Shown here one piece after another: positions 7,058 through 15,222 of a DNA stretch of 19,420 bases; position 1 is the stretch's first letter; each line of letters opens with the position of its first letter. The notes under the pieces are model-generated. The model worked only from the letters and a program-made list of their open reading frames with translations. It had not been told where the DNA came from and made no database searches. Source of the DNA: CALKGK01 sp964649515 (GTDB lineage: Bacteria > Bacteroidota > Bacteroidia > Flavobacteriales_D > Sanyastnellaceae). Location: positions 1-19,420 of the forward strand of contig CAZYPV010000064.1 in NCBI GenBank assembly GCA_964649515.1. The letters are read 5' to 3'. Made by a program: the position numbers and the translations under genes.

Positions 7058-9496
7058 TTATTTCCAAAGATGCACTCCAATATTGATGTAAAAAGTTCTT
7101 GGGGCTGATGGGATGATTCCTGGTCCCGGATAGCCGGTTGCTCTTCGGGTGAAGTAGCGAGCGTCCAAAGCATTGTTACTTCCTCCTTCAATAAAGAAAC
7201 GGTTCAAGTCAATACGCGCAGAAAGGTCATGAACCCAGTAAGCGGGTATTTCACCAACTACACCGTTCGGATCCCGTAGAAAACCTGCGTTACTAGCGTC
7301 GGTGTACTGCTCAGAGATGAAGGAGAATTGGTAGTTCAAACTGTATCTATTGTAACGAATACTGCTTCCGGTTTTTATATTCCATTCAGGAACAAACTCA
7401 AGTTGATTACCCGCAATAACGAGATCACTATTTCGGTCGTACTCTGCTTTGATCCAAGCCAAGTTCATAAATGCTTCCCACTCAAAATCACTTTCTTTTT
7501 GAACCAGAAAGGGGTGAAGGGCGATTTTAGCAAAGAATTCCAAACCAAAGATTTTTGCATCGCCGAGGTTTTGACGTACTTGGAAGGTTTCCGGACCAAT
7601 AACAGGATTCACTTCAAGGACTTCGAGCTGATTACCTATTTTTTCTTGATAAGAGAGGTGAAAGGCCGATACGTCCAAAAACCATCTCTCGTTGCCCCCT
7701 CGCCATCCAAGATCAAGATTGTAGCCCCGTTCATCTTGGATGTCTTCGTCGACGAGCTGACGAGGATTCTCGATCCGGACGTCGGAAAAGTTGATGCCGC
7801 GATAGTTCTGACTAAAATTGGCGTAGAGTTCCTTTCGCTCTTTCCCTTTATAACTCAAGCCCAAGCCCATAAGAAAGAATCCACGACCCAAGCGGTCTTC
7901 TTCTTGGATGATTCTGGGGTAGGTGGGAAGGATGTTTCCTGCGCCATCGCGAACAATCAGCGCATATTGCCCTTTAGAGGCAGTGAGGAGGTGCTCGTAA
8001 CGAAGACCAGGAGTGAGGCTGATTTGCTTGTTGAGTTGGATCAAACCTTCGGTGAAAAGAGCGATGTTTTCGTTGTTGAATCGGTAATCACTGCCTTGCT
8101 GAATGTCGCTTTGTACGTAGTTGAAACTGGGACCCGATCCATCGTCGGCCAAGGCTTGCTGACTCCGGTTATTCCCATTAAAATAACGAGCCCCAGCAAG
8201 AATGGTTTGTGGCAAATCGAGCCATTCAAAGCGGTGCTTCATGCGCATTTCAGTACCATAATTCTCAAAAGTTCCGCGTATAAGATCGCGTTCTTCGCCG
8301 GGATCAGTTCTTGAGATCAAGCCCAAAAAGCCCAAAGCTTCTCTTTTTGCAACTAATCCAAAGGGAATGAGGGAAAAACGGGTTCTAAAATTCGGCTCCC
8401 ATTCGATCTTGGCAGAAAATAGATTCCAATTGACTTGAAACCAGTTACGATCGCGAAGTGAGATGCTGGGGTCGATTTGAAACTGTGTATCCGTCAATCC
8501 ACCAGGTTGCTGAGAGAGGTAGTCCATGTGGGTGATTTCACCACTAAGGTTCCATTTCTCATGGGCTTGATAGCTCAATTGAAGATGAGCTGTTTTCGAG
8601 TCGAAGGCGCTGTTTTCTCGCCAACCATCTCCGCGTTTGTACTGAAAGAAGGCATTGTATTTCCATCTTCCCAGTGTTCCACCCACCGCGTTGAATGTGC
8701 TGAAGGTGTTAAAACTTGAAATGCTCTGTTCCGAAATGATCCCTACTTTCTTATCGCTGGCTTTTCGTAATCTGAAATCAACCATTCCCCCGAATTGTGG
8801 ACCAAATTGAAGTGCTGCTGCTCCGCGTATTAGCGCAACTTTTTCAACGGCTTGAAGGGGAGGGGTGTAGTAACTTTCCGGGTAGCCATGCGGGTCGGCT
8901 GAGATGTCATAACCGTTTTGGCGGGTGTTGAAGTTCGATGTCCGGTTAGGATTCAAACCTCGTCCGCCGATGCCCAATTGTAAGCCTCCGTCGTCACTTT
9001 CCCAGATGTTGAGCCCTGGAACTTCAGCAAATACTTGTCGAGCATTGTTCAGCGCTAGATTGGATGATCTTTTTTGGGGGATGACCAAAGCTGTCTTTTT
9101 AGCGGCGTATAGCGTGAGGTCTTCAAGGGCGTTAAATCGTTCCATCAACTCTTCTTGATCACCAAAAACAATGATTTCATTGAACACCAAGGGTTGGAGT
9201 TGGTAAGTTTTCTCAAATGCTTGTCCGACTTCCTTTTTCAGATCGAAGTACTTTTTTTCATAGCCAAGGGCTGAAAGCGTTGCCGAATATTTTCCGGGAA
9301 GAAGCTCTCCTGAGATGACCCCAGATGCATTGCTCTGAAAAACCAAGGTGTCGTTCAGAACCAACAAAACACTTGGAAGTGGGGCTCCATTGTTTTCGTC
9401 CTGAACAAGCAATTGAAGCTCGTTTTGCGCGAAACATATCGAGGACAACATGATGAAAATCACCAAAAAACAAACGTTCATTCTACTCCCAATCAT
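7058..9496 (-). CDS. TonB-dependent outer-membrane receptor, FecA-like
   Basis: Outer-membrane 22-strand beta-barrel transporter powered by TonB, most like Fe3+-dicitrate/siderophore receptors. The 812 residues contain a signal peptide (about 1-24), a carboxypeptidase-regulatory-like beta domain (about 26-105: DENNGAPLPSVLL...GYEKKYFDL), which is common in Bacteroidota receptors, a plug domain (about 135-245, with VPGLNIWESDDGGLQLGIGG and VEKVALIRGAAALQFGPQFGG), and then the barrel, ending in aromatic residues (FYINIGVHLWK). Two starts are possible: 9496, overlapping the HTTM stop by 14 bp and giving an Arg before the hydrophobic segment, or Met6 at 9481, one base after that stop. Either implies coupling to the HTTM gene. 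The neighbours (imelysin, DUF4856, HTTM) support iron or another metal complex as cargo; the ligand itself is not deducible. Confidence 0.92.
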   Translation of the reverse strand: MIGSRMNVCFLVIFIMLSSICFAQNELQLLVQDENNGAPLPSVLLVLNDTLVFQSNASGVISGELLPGKYSATLSALGYEKKYFDLKKEVGQAFEKTYQLQPLVFNEIIVFGDQEELMERFNALEDLTLYAAKKTALVIPQKRSSNLALNNARQVFAEVPGLNIWESDDGGLQLGIGGRGLNPNRTSNFNTRQNGYDISADPHGYPESYYTPPLQAVEKVALIRGAAALQFGPQFGGMVDFRLRKASDKKVGIISEQSISSFNTFSTFNAVGGTLGRWKYNAFFQYKRGDGWRENSAFDSKTAHLQLSYQAHEKWNLSGEITHMDYLSQQPGGLTDTQFQIDPSISLRDRNWFQVNWNLFSAKIEWEPNFRTRFSLIPFGLVAKREALGFLGLISRTDPGEERDLIRGTFENYGTEMRMKHRFEWLDLPQTILAGARYFNGNNRSQQALADDGSGPSFNYVQSDIQQGSDYRFNNENIALFTEGLIQLNKQISLTPGLRYEHLLTASKGQYALIVRDGAGNILPTYPRIIQEEDRLGRGFFLMGLGLSYKGKERKELYANFSQNYRGINFSDVRIENPRQLVDEDIQDERGYNLDLGWRGGNERWFLDVSAFHLSYQEKIGNQLEVLEVNPVIGPETFQVRQNLGDAKIFGLEFFAKIALHPFLVQKESDFEWEAFMNLAWIKAEYDRNSDLVIAGNQLEFVPEWNIKTGSSIRYNRYSLNYQFSFISEQYTDASNAGFLRDPNGVVGEIPAYWVHDLSARIDLNRFFIEGGSNNALDARYFTRRATGYPGPGIIPSAPRTFYINIGVHLWK

Positions 9497-10805
9497 GCAC
9501 CCAAGACCTATCTAAATAGGGATTTTTTAAGGAGAGCAAATCTACATCACTTTTCACAAAGGGCCGACTTCCCGATCCGTTTAATGTGACATAGGAATCG
9601 GCATATACGGCGATGGAATCCAAGCCTTTTTCACGATACATTTCTTCAATGAGCAGCGCGGTTTTGTAGATCATGTCTGGTTGAGTACTCATTTGTTTCT
9701 CTTGCAGTGGCGTCAAAAAGGTTTGATGATTGACAATGCTCTTTCGTTGTGTTTTGAGATCTTTTACGGTGAAGGTGATGCTTCCCGCTTTTTCCATGAG
9801 CATCACTCTCCAAGAGAATCGATAGCCTTGTTCTTTCCAAAAGAGTTTCGAAGGAAACAAAGTATAACGAAAGGGCAGCGCAAGTTGAATGATGCAATAA
9901 GCCATAAGGGCCGATAGTATCCATTTTTTGTTTTGCGTAGATCGAGCTTTGAGGCTACTGCGAGGAATTTTCCAAATGCTAAGGTGCCATTTCGGACTGA
10001 AGAAGATCAAGGTTAATCCAATCATGACCCAAGGGAAGACACCAATCTGAAAAAGGCACCATGTGAGGATGTGAAATACCAGCACGGCAATATAGGCCCA
10101 AGGTCGGCTTCGTTTCCACCACAATAGGAAGGGAATGAACAAATCGTAAAGGAGTCCGCACCAAGAAAAAACCAATGGAACCCAAGACCACTGAAATATT
10201 GGACCAATGATGGGCATGTTGGCACGAGCTGGAAGCCAGATGGACATGGGCATGGCTCTGAACATCCAGTCGGGGTTGATTTTTGCCACTCCAGCAAAGA
10301 AGTATACCACCGCCAATTGAAATTGGAAAATAAAGATGGTCCATTGCGGGACGCCTTGCCGACGAACGGAAGCATTGCGTACAACATCCACCGAATAAGC
10401 AGCATTCGCAGGAACAAAAATCATCCAAAATGCCACCAGACTCACAAAGTAATAATGGTTGAGATAAGTGGTGATGTCAATGAGTTCTACATAAGTGAAA
10501 AGCACAAAATAGAGGCACGTGCTCAAGCGATAAAAAGCACCAATCATGATGTTGAAGGCAGCGAGCCCCATCAAGCCAAAAACCACGTACATCCCTTTTC
10601 CGGGAAGAGCTTGGATGAAGTCGAGACCAAAAAACGGAAAGTGAACTTGAGGTTGAATGTACAATTCTTCAATCCAATCCATGGACCAAAAGCGAATCAC
10701 CCCAAAAAGCATTAATGCGCCAAAAATCACCCGGAAAGTGACTAATGGCGCAATGGAAGTGGGCTGAAATAAGAATCGACTGATTTTTGCTTTGAGCATG
10801 GTCAT
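9483..10805 (-). CDS. HTTM domain membrane protein (vitamin K gamma-carboxylase-like)
   Basis: Polytopic membrane protein of 440 residues in the HTTM (horizontally transferred transmembrane) family, related to the membrane domain of vitamin K-dependent gamma-glutamyl carboxylase. At least six hydrophobic segments occur between about 20 and 275, followed by a soluble C-terminal part. Two carboxylase-type signatures survive: NHYYF (His117; compare NHSYL with the active His in the animal enzyme) and YFFAGVAKINPDW (Lys175; compare the catalytic Lys in YFxAGxKKLDxDW). It lies 24 bp after the imelysin gene and abuts or overlaps the receptor gene, so it belongs to the iron operon. Genes of this family recur in such loci, but the reaction and substrate are unknown. 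A role in modifying an envelope protein or a small molecule is inference. Confidence 0.88.
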   Translation of the reverse strand: MTMLKAKISRFLFQPTSIAPLVTFRVIFGALMLFGVIRFWSMDWIEELYIQPQVHFPFFGLDFIQALPGKGMYVVFGLMGLAAFNIMIGAFYRLSTCLYFVLFTYVELIDITTYLNHYYFVSLVAFWMIFVPANAAYSVDVVRNASVRRQGVPQWTIFIFQFQLAVVYFFAGVAKINPDWMFRAMPMSIWLPARANMPIIGPIFQWSWVPLVFSWCGLLYDLFIPFLLWWKRSRPWAYIAVLVFHILTWCLFQIGVFPWVMIGLTLIFFSPKWHLSIWKIPRSSLKARSTQNKKWILSALMAYCIIQLALPFRYTLFPSKLFWKEQGYRFSWRVMLMEKAGSITFTVKDLKTQRKSIVNHQTFLTPLQEKQMSTQPDMIYKTALLIEEMYREKGLDSIAVYADSYVTLNGSGSRPFVKSDVDLLSLKNPYLDRSWVHDWE

Positions 10806-10829
10806 TCAGAAGAACTTGCCTTCAAGTGT

Positions 10830-11909
10830 TTAATCTCCGTCGTTATCGCTAAAGGTAATGCTGATTCCTAGAGAAGAAGGCATGTCTGCTTTCAAAAGAG
10901 CAACATTACTCTGCAGTTGGTTATAAACTTGCTCCAGTTCTTGAGGATTGCTTTCAATGTACAATCTTAAATTACGAGGCAATTCGCTCAATGCTGCTTC
11001 GGAGGCTGAAAGTCGATTGTTGATCTCCTCTTCCAGTGCAACTTGCTCTGCTCCATATTTAGCGTCCACCTCACGAAGCGCATCCGCCAAGCCCATTGAA
11101 TTGATTTCGGGAGAATCAAATCCGATGAAAGCTTCCTTCAAGGCCTTGATTTGTTCCAATGCGAGAACAGAGCTATAACCGCCATATCTCGCTTCTACGT
11201 GATCAGTCAGTGGGATGCCAAGAGTCAAGAGTCCTAGAGGTAAAGCCACTTTTTCGCGTTTCAATTGCTCGTAGCAGATCACATAATGGTTCACCAAAAG
11301 ACTCATTCCACTTCCAGCCGCTGCTCCAGTATTTGCTCTGAATTCATCGGCGTAAGTGCTTGTCCATTCTTGATGAACATTTAGTGCTTTGTTGTAGATG
11401 TGTGTTGCGCATCCCACAATGCGGTCCAATAAAATAGAAGAGGAGGGGCCTTCCGTCATCTCAGCCAAAGCATTGTGACGGTGCAGCAAAAAATCCAAAG
11501 CTGCCAACCCAAGCTCATCAGGATTCTGTCCGTTCACTACTCCATTGTCAAGTTGATTTTGAATGGCCGTAGTATCAGCAGGGAAGGTGTTCACTTCGTT
11601 GAGGTTGAGGGCTTCTGCCGGACCAAAATTGTACATGCATATCCATTGATAGGCCTTGCGCGTTTCTTCCAATTCGATACGCGCCTGTTCCAAATTGGAG
11701 CTATTGGGTTCGTTACGAAGCGTTTCTACCGCTTGCTTGAGCAACTCACTTTGATCTTTGAACGAAGCGTATTGATCTGGGATGATGAGCGAATAATTAC
11801 TCAAAACCGATTGAAAGCTAGTGTCGCTTGGCGATTCGAGTTCCTCTGGTTTCTTGCAGGAACTAGCCACGAGTGCGACGAAGAAGAAGAATCCTAATTT
11901 TTTGAGCAT
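10830..11909 (-). CDS. Imelysin-like (peptidase M75 family) lipoprotein
   Basis: Envelope lipoprotein of 359 residues, with a signal peptide and lipobox VASSC (Cys18). Helix-rich imelysin/IrpA-like fold: characteristic segments are QARIELEETRKAYQW (75-89), NFGPAEALNLNEVNTFPAD (94-112), GLAALDFLLH (134-143) and NHYVICYEQLKREKVALPLG in the C-terminal half. Imelysins are linked to iron uptake, and most proposals treat them as metal-binding rather than proteolytic. The GxHxxE motif of the family is changed here to GLAALD: Ala136 replaces His and Asp139 replaces Glu. It starts 3 bp after the DUF4856 gene, so the two are tightly coupled. Metal binding, if any, must use other residues. Confidence 0.87.
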   Translation of the reverse strand: MLKKLGFFFFVALVASSCKKPEELESPSDTSFQSVLSNYSLIIPDQYASFKDQSELLKQAVETLRNEPNSSNLEQARIELEETRKAYQWICMYNFGPAEALNLNEVNTFPADTTAIQNQLDNGVVNGQNPDELGLAALDFLLHRHNALAEMTEGPSSSILLDRIVGCATHIYNKALNVHQEWTSTYADEFRANTGAAAGSGMSLLVNHYVICYEQLKREKVALPLGLLTLGIPLTDHVEARYGGYSSVLALEQIKALKEAFIGFDSPEINSMGLADALREVDAKYGAEQVALEEEINNRLSASEAALSELPRNLRLYIESNPQELEQVYNQLQSNVALLKADMPSSLGISITFSDNDGD

Positions 11910-11912
11910 GAT

Positions 11913-13061
11913 TTAGATGTTAGCGAGTTCCACCAAAGTGATTTCTGAGTTGTTGATCATAAACTCGATGCAGTTGTCGATATCTTCCACTGTAGTTTCA
12001 TAGAAGTTATTTCCTAGAAAATTACGCGCATCCTCCAACTCTTCCACAGTCCAAGCATATCCTTGGTTGTGCAGCAAATTACCCATAAAGGCATAGGCCT
12101 CACTTAAGACATGGTTTTTGATGGCATAATCATCCATGTTCAACTTGGCAACTTTAAGGTAGTAAATGACCGTTCCAGCATTCACGCGGTGCCATTTCAA
12201 TTTGATGTTGTCAACAGCATCGAACGCCTCTTGATTGAGTGCCGAGTTTGCCGTGATGGCTTCTCGAGCCGCAAAGAAATCATCAAAAATCGTATTTGTG
12301 TTTAAGGCCGCATCACGACGTTCGGAATACTTCCCATGGAACCGAGCCTCTCCAGAAGTTTCAGGAAAGTTGTTTGGAATACCGAAGTAGCCAAAAGCTT
12401 CATCAAATTTGTGTTCCATTTCACGGTAGTTTTTCCCATCAACAAGAACTGTATTATCATAGGTTTCATCCAATACATTTTGAAGATAGGTGTCGCAAGC
12501 TTGGAAGTAGAATACATCACCCATTAAACCTTTTTCAATCAATTGAATGTGCTCAAATCCGTTTTCGTCAAACAAATATTGCTTACTAGGATCGTTGATT
12601 CCTACTACAACACCTGCAACTCCGTTAGAACCGGGAGTAGTGCTTTGCGAAGCGGCTTCCAATTGATCCATGTATTGCTCATAGAGGCCTACGTTAGGAA
12701 GAAAACACTTGTTCTTCAATTCTTTTCCCGGAACATTGGCTTCTGCCGAAAAGAAATCACTTCCCGCTCCGTCGGCATTGCTGAACATTTCTTTCAGTTG
12801 TGCAGCACTAACACTTACGCCAGAAGTATTGGCCGTTTTCATGTAATTGGTCAGCTCTTCCAATTGGTTGAGTCTTGCCGTTTGTCCAGAATAATCTACC
12901 GTTGTAGCTCCATTTCGTTCGAAGCAATAATCCCCAGATTCACAAACGTCAGCGTTGATGGGGTTATCGATTAGATCATCTTCTTCTTGTTCTTTTTTAC
13001 AAGAAGAAACCATTACGGCCAAAGCCAAAAGGAGAAGGAAGGGTATATTGTGATTACGCAT
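11913..13061 (-). CDS. DUF4856-type lipoprotein, first gene of the iron operon
   Basis: Lipoprotein of 382 residues: signal peptide, lipobox MVSSC (Cys21), then a Lys/Glu/Asp-rich linker. The mature part is helical and acidic and resembles the DUF4856 family, which in Bacteroidota is usually encoded beside imelysin, HTTM and TonB-receptor genes. Recognisable segments are TARLNQLEELTNYMKTA (61-77) and HNQGYAWTVEELEDARNFLG near the C terminus. It is first in the operon, 32 bp downstream of a good -7 element, and is followed 3 bp later by imelysin. Probably a surface or periplasmic partner in iron capture, by context only; no enzyme motif is visible. Confidence 0.86.
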   Translation of the reverse strand: MRNHNIPFLLLLALAVMVSSCKKEQEEDDLIDNPINADVCESGDYCFERNGATTVDYSGQTARLNQLEELTNYMKTANTSGVSVSAAQLKEMFSNADGAGSDFFSAEANVPGKELKNKCFLPNVGLYEQYMDQLEAASQSTTPGSNGVAGVVVGINDPSKQYLFDENGFEHIQLIEKGLMGDVFYFQACDTYLQNVLDETYDNTVLVDGKNYREMEHKFDEAFGYFGIPNNFPETSGEARFHGKYSERRDAALNTNTIFDDFFAAREAITANSALNQEAFDAVDNIKLKWHRVNAGTVIYYLKVAKLNMDDYAIKNHVLSEAYAFMGNLLHNQGYAWTVEELEDARNFLGNNFYETTVEDIDNCIEFMINNSEITLVELANI

Positions 13062-13091
13062 CTTTGTTTAGAATTAATCTTAATAATGATG

Positions 13092-13122
13092 CAAATCTAG
13101 TTCTGAGGTAGAGGAGTGGCAA
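13092..13122 (-). promoter_or_regulatory. Promoter of the iron operon
   Basis: On the minus strand TAGATTTG (complement of 13092-13099) is a full match to the Bacteroidota -7 consensus TAnnTTTG, with TTG (13120-13122) 20 bp upstream as the -33 element. The start codon of the DUF4856 gene is about 30 bp downstream. An AT-rich stretch follows the -7 element where a metal-responsive repressor could bind, but no clear Fur box was recognised. Confidence 0.65.
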
Positions 13123-13131
13123 TACCTAAAA

Positions 13132-13178
13132 AGTGGTATAATGATCCAGAAACCACTCTTGTTTATTTAGTGGTCTGG
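13132..13178 (-). promoter_or_regulatory. Competing hairpins between EEP gene and iron operon
   Basis: Three 6-bp elements alternate: AGTGGT (13132-13137), ACCACT (13152-13157) and AGTGGT (13169-13174). The middle one can pair with either neighbour. The outer pairing extends with CCAG/CTGG (13145-13148 and 13175-13178). There is no strong T run on either strand. It may act as a weak terminator for the gene ending at 13201 or as an operator upstream of the iron promoter. Confidence 0.35.
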
Positions 13179-13200
13179 ACATGAATACATTACAAAACAA

Positions 13201-14250
13201 CTATTTTTCTAAGGCCACTGTTAACTTCACCGGTTGATGGTCTGAATAGCGAAATTGAAGATCTTGGGTCATCACCTCTATCACCTTCAGGTTGGGAGAA
13301 ATCAAGTAGTGATCGATAACCGACGTATAGGATTTTTCCGGGTTATAGGGAGTGGTAAGTTTTCGATTGGTGGGGACGGAAGGATCAGCAACCCATTGCC
13401 ATTCAGGATCTATTTGCTCATTCATCAACACGTACTCATTGTATTCGTTGGTGTTGGATAGGGGAGTATAGTTGGGCGGACACTGATTCCAATCTCCTCC
13501 AATGATGACATAGTTTCCCTTTTCATATTCCATTCTGGCATCTTCCATCAAAAGTTCAACTTCCTTCGCTACCAAAGTTCCGGAAGTATCGTAAGCCGAA
13601 CAATGCGTATTGTAGATCAGCAAATGAGCTCCATTTTTGAGCGGCATACGTTCTTTTAAGTAGCAGCGATCGAGAAAGAAAACCCGTGTGGGCCAACTGA
13701 ACTGACTCGGAAAAGCAATGCGTTGATGATCTTCCGTACGCCATTTGGTGAAGCTCGCCAGACCACTTACCACGCCTCCCATGGGCTCGAAAAGAGGCAT
13801 CGGAACAAAATCAACATTGTAATTTACAGCAAAAGAATGAGCGTAATTCGGGAGCACCTCTTCAATGGCTTTTACATGGTCTACATGATGGCTTCTTTTG
13901 GCAGAAGAATCGACTTCTTGCAGGAGAAAAACATCCACGTCTGATTGGCTTTTGAGATGATCTTGGATGCCTTTCAAATTCTTGGCTACGATTTCTTCAT
14001 CTTGAATTACCGTTTTACCTCCATCATAGAAAAAATCGGTTTCTGCACCCAAGCCAGTAAAACCGATGTTCCAAATGAGTACTGTAAGACTGTCGTCATT
14101 AAAAACAGGTAACCCGACCTTCCCAAGTTGTCGGAGAGAGCGTACTTCTTCGGGTTGAAAATCATTGACGGTGGCGTAAATCAATACCGTAGCCACGTAC
14201 AAGCCGCCCAAAAGCGCAATGATTGCTAAGAATTTGAATGCTTTTTTCAT
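13201..14250 (-). CDS. Membrane-anchored endonuclease/exonuclease/phosphatase family protein
   Basis: Mg2+-dependent phosphodiesterase fold (EEP superfamily: DNase I, sphingomyelinase, inositol phosphatases), 349 residues. One N-terminal hydrophobic segment (about 5-26) anchors it with the catalytic domain outside the cytoplasm. Catalytic motifs in order: LTVLIWNIG (55-63, Asn61), VFLLQEVD (107-114, Glu112), IYNTHCSA (212-219), IIGGDWNQ (249-256, Asp253 and Asn255), IDHYLISP (312-319) and RYSDHQPV (334-341, Asp337 and His338). I chose the start at 14250 because MKKAFKFLAII begins the anchor and its ATG overlaps the upstream hydrolase stop as ATGA. An upstream in-frame Met at 14280 would add ten residues inside the hydrolase gene. 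Substrate unknown; nucleic acid or phospholipid headgroups are both possible. Confidence 0.88.
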   Translation of the reverse strand: MKKAFKFLAIIALLGGLYVATVLIYATVNDFQPEEVRSLRQLGKVGLPVFNDDSLTVLIWNIGFTGLGAETDFFYDGGKTVIQDEEIVAKNLKGIQDHLKSQSDVDVFLLQEVDSSAKRSHHVDHVKAIEEVLPNYAHSFAVNYNVDFVPMPLFEPMGGVVSGLASFTKWRTEDHQRIAFPSQFSWPTRVFFLDRCYLKERMPLKNGAHLLIYNTHCSAYDTSGTLVAKEVELLMEDARMEYEKGNYVIIGGDWNQCPPNYTPLSNTNEYNEYVLMNEQIDPEWQWVADPSVPTNRKLTTPYNPEKSYTSVIDHYLISPNLKVIEVMTQDLQFRYSDHQPVKLTVALEK

Positions 14251-15194
14251 TTCTTGGAATTGGTCTGTTCTAGTAACCACGCAATGACATCATCCATCAC
14301 CGCATCCTTATTCAGTTCATTTAAGAGCTCATGCCTCGCATGGTCGTAGATCTTCTGATTTACATTTGACCTACCCGACGCCACGCTCTCCATTGTTTTC
14401 AAAGCCTCCTTTTTGAATCCAACCACGGGATCCATTTCTCCAGCCATCATCATCAAGGGTAAACTCGGATGCAAGCGGTGAACTTCCTTGTGAACCCTCT
14501 CTAAGCCACAAAGCAAATCATAGAAAAAACGATGTGTAAAACGTTGTCCACAATCGGGGTCATTTATATAAAGGTCCACTTCCTTTTGATCTCGACTCAA
14601 CCAATCGAAAGCAGTACGATTGGGTTTAAACGCTTTATTAAAATCGGCAAACGTGAGAAGATTCATAATGGCACTTTCTTTTTTTGGACCGAAGATGGCA
14701 CTCAAGCTGTACGAAAGCGCCTTGCCAATAGGAAGGAGAATTCCTGGATGATGCGCCAAAGCAGAAAGTACCAATCCATCACATTCCTCATTTAAATCAA
14801 TGGCCGCACATGTTGCCAAAATGGCTCCCATGCTGTGTCCGAACAGCACTGTTTTGGTGTTCGGAAACTCTTTTCGAAGGACCAGGTGCGTTTCACAAAC
14901 ATCTTTCGTTGCTCGATCCCAGCCGTTCTTTTCGGCGAAAAAGCCTCGATGTCCGTTCAGCTCAGAAGTCTTTCCGTGTCCGCGATGATCATTAACCACT
15001 AGGCTAATTCCAGCTTCATGGCAACGTTCAGCAAAACGGGTATACCTCAAACCATGTTCAGCCATACCATGACATACATGAACAAGCAATTCTGCGCCAT
15101 CGTAAATGGAGGAATGTGCAACAATGGTATGACCGTCAGATACCTGAAATTCTCGCCTTTTCATCATGCCGTGAAGATAGGAAGATTGGCTCAT
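14247..15194 (-). CDS. Alpha/beta hydrolase, monoacylglycerol lipase/lysophospholipase-like
   Basis: Serine hydrolase of 315 residues in the Hydrolase_4 group (PldB / monoglyceride lipase type), probably releasing fatty acids from lysophospholipids or monoacylglycerols. Motifs: oxyanion region HGMAEH (42-47), NDHRGHGKT (68-76), nucleophile elbow FGHSMG with Ser121, acid AGEMDPVVG with Asp255, and YDHARHELLNE with His288. No signal peptide is seen, so it is cytoplasmic. Met10 or Met11 (MMKRREF) are alternative starts that would remove an unconserved-looking N-terminal stretch. It overlaps the EEP-family gene by 4 bp (ATGA), suggesting that the two work together, possibly in lipid turnover. It is divergent from the methyltransferase gene with only 28 bp between start codons. 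Confidence 0.88.
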   Translation of the reverse strand: MSQSSYLHGMMKRREFQVSDGHTIVAHSSIYDGAELLVHVCHGMAEHGLRYTRFAERCHEAGISLVVNDHRGHGKTSELNGHRGFFAEKNGWDRATKDVCETHLVLRKEFPNTKTVLFGHSMGAILATCAAIDLNEECDGLVLSALAHHPGILLPIGKALSYSLSAIFGPKKESAIMNLLTFADFNKAFKPNRTAFDWLSRDQKEVDLYINDPDCGQRFTHRFFYDLLCGLERVHKEVHRLHPSLPLMMMAGEMDPVVGFKKEALKTMESVASGRSNVNQKIYDHARHELLNELNKDAVMDDVIAWLLEQTNSKK

Positions 15195-15218
15195 TATTGA
15201 GATATTTTCTTACTTTCG
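15186..15218 (+). promoter_or_regulatory. Candidate promoter of the methyltransferase gene
   Basis: TTG (15186-15188) and TACTTTCG (15211-15218, one mismatch to TAnnTTTG) are separated by 22 bp. The -7 element ends 4 bp before the ATG at 15223, so transcription would begin at or next to the start codon, giving a leaderless message or translation from Met3 (15229). The -33 element lies inside the divergent hydrolase gene. Confidence 0.4.
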
Positions 15219-15222
15219 ACCG

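Noticed and set aside
7328..8314. A 328-codon open frame on the plus strand opposite the TonB-receptor gene
   Set aside because: It lies wholly antisense to a confidently identified receptor, has no recognisable domain, and its length is explained by the codon bias of the opposite strand.
13062..13092. Fur box in the AT-rich leader of the iron operon
   Set aside because: TTAATAATGATGC partly resembles half of the GATAATGAT pattern, but no full 19-bp inverted match is present, so iron control is not claimed from the sequence.
14251..14280. Upstream start of the EEP-family gene at 14280
   Set aside because: The downstream ATG at 14250 forms an ATGA overlap with the preceding stop and begins a proper membrane anchor; the extension is polar and lies inside the hydrolase gene.
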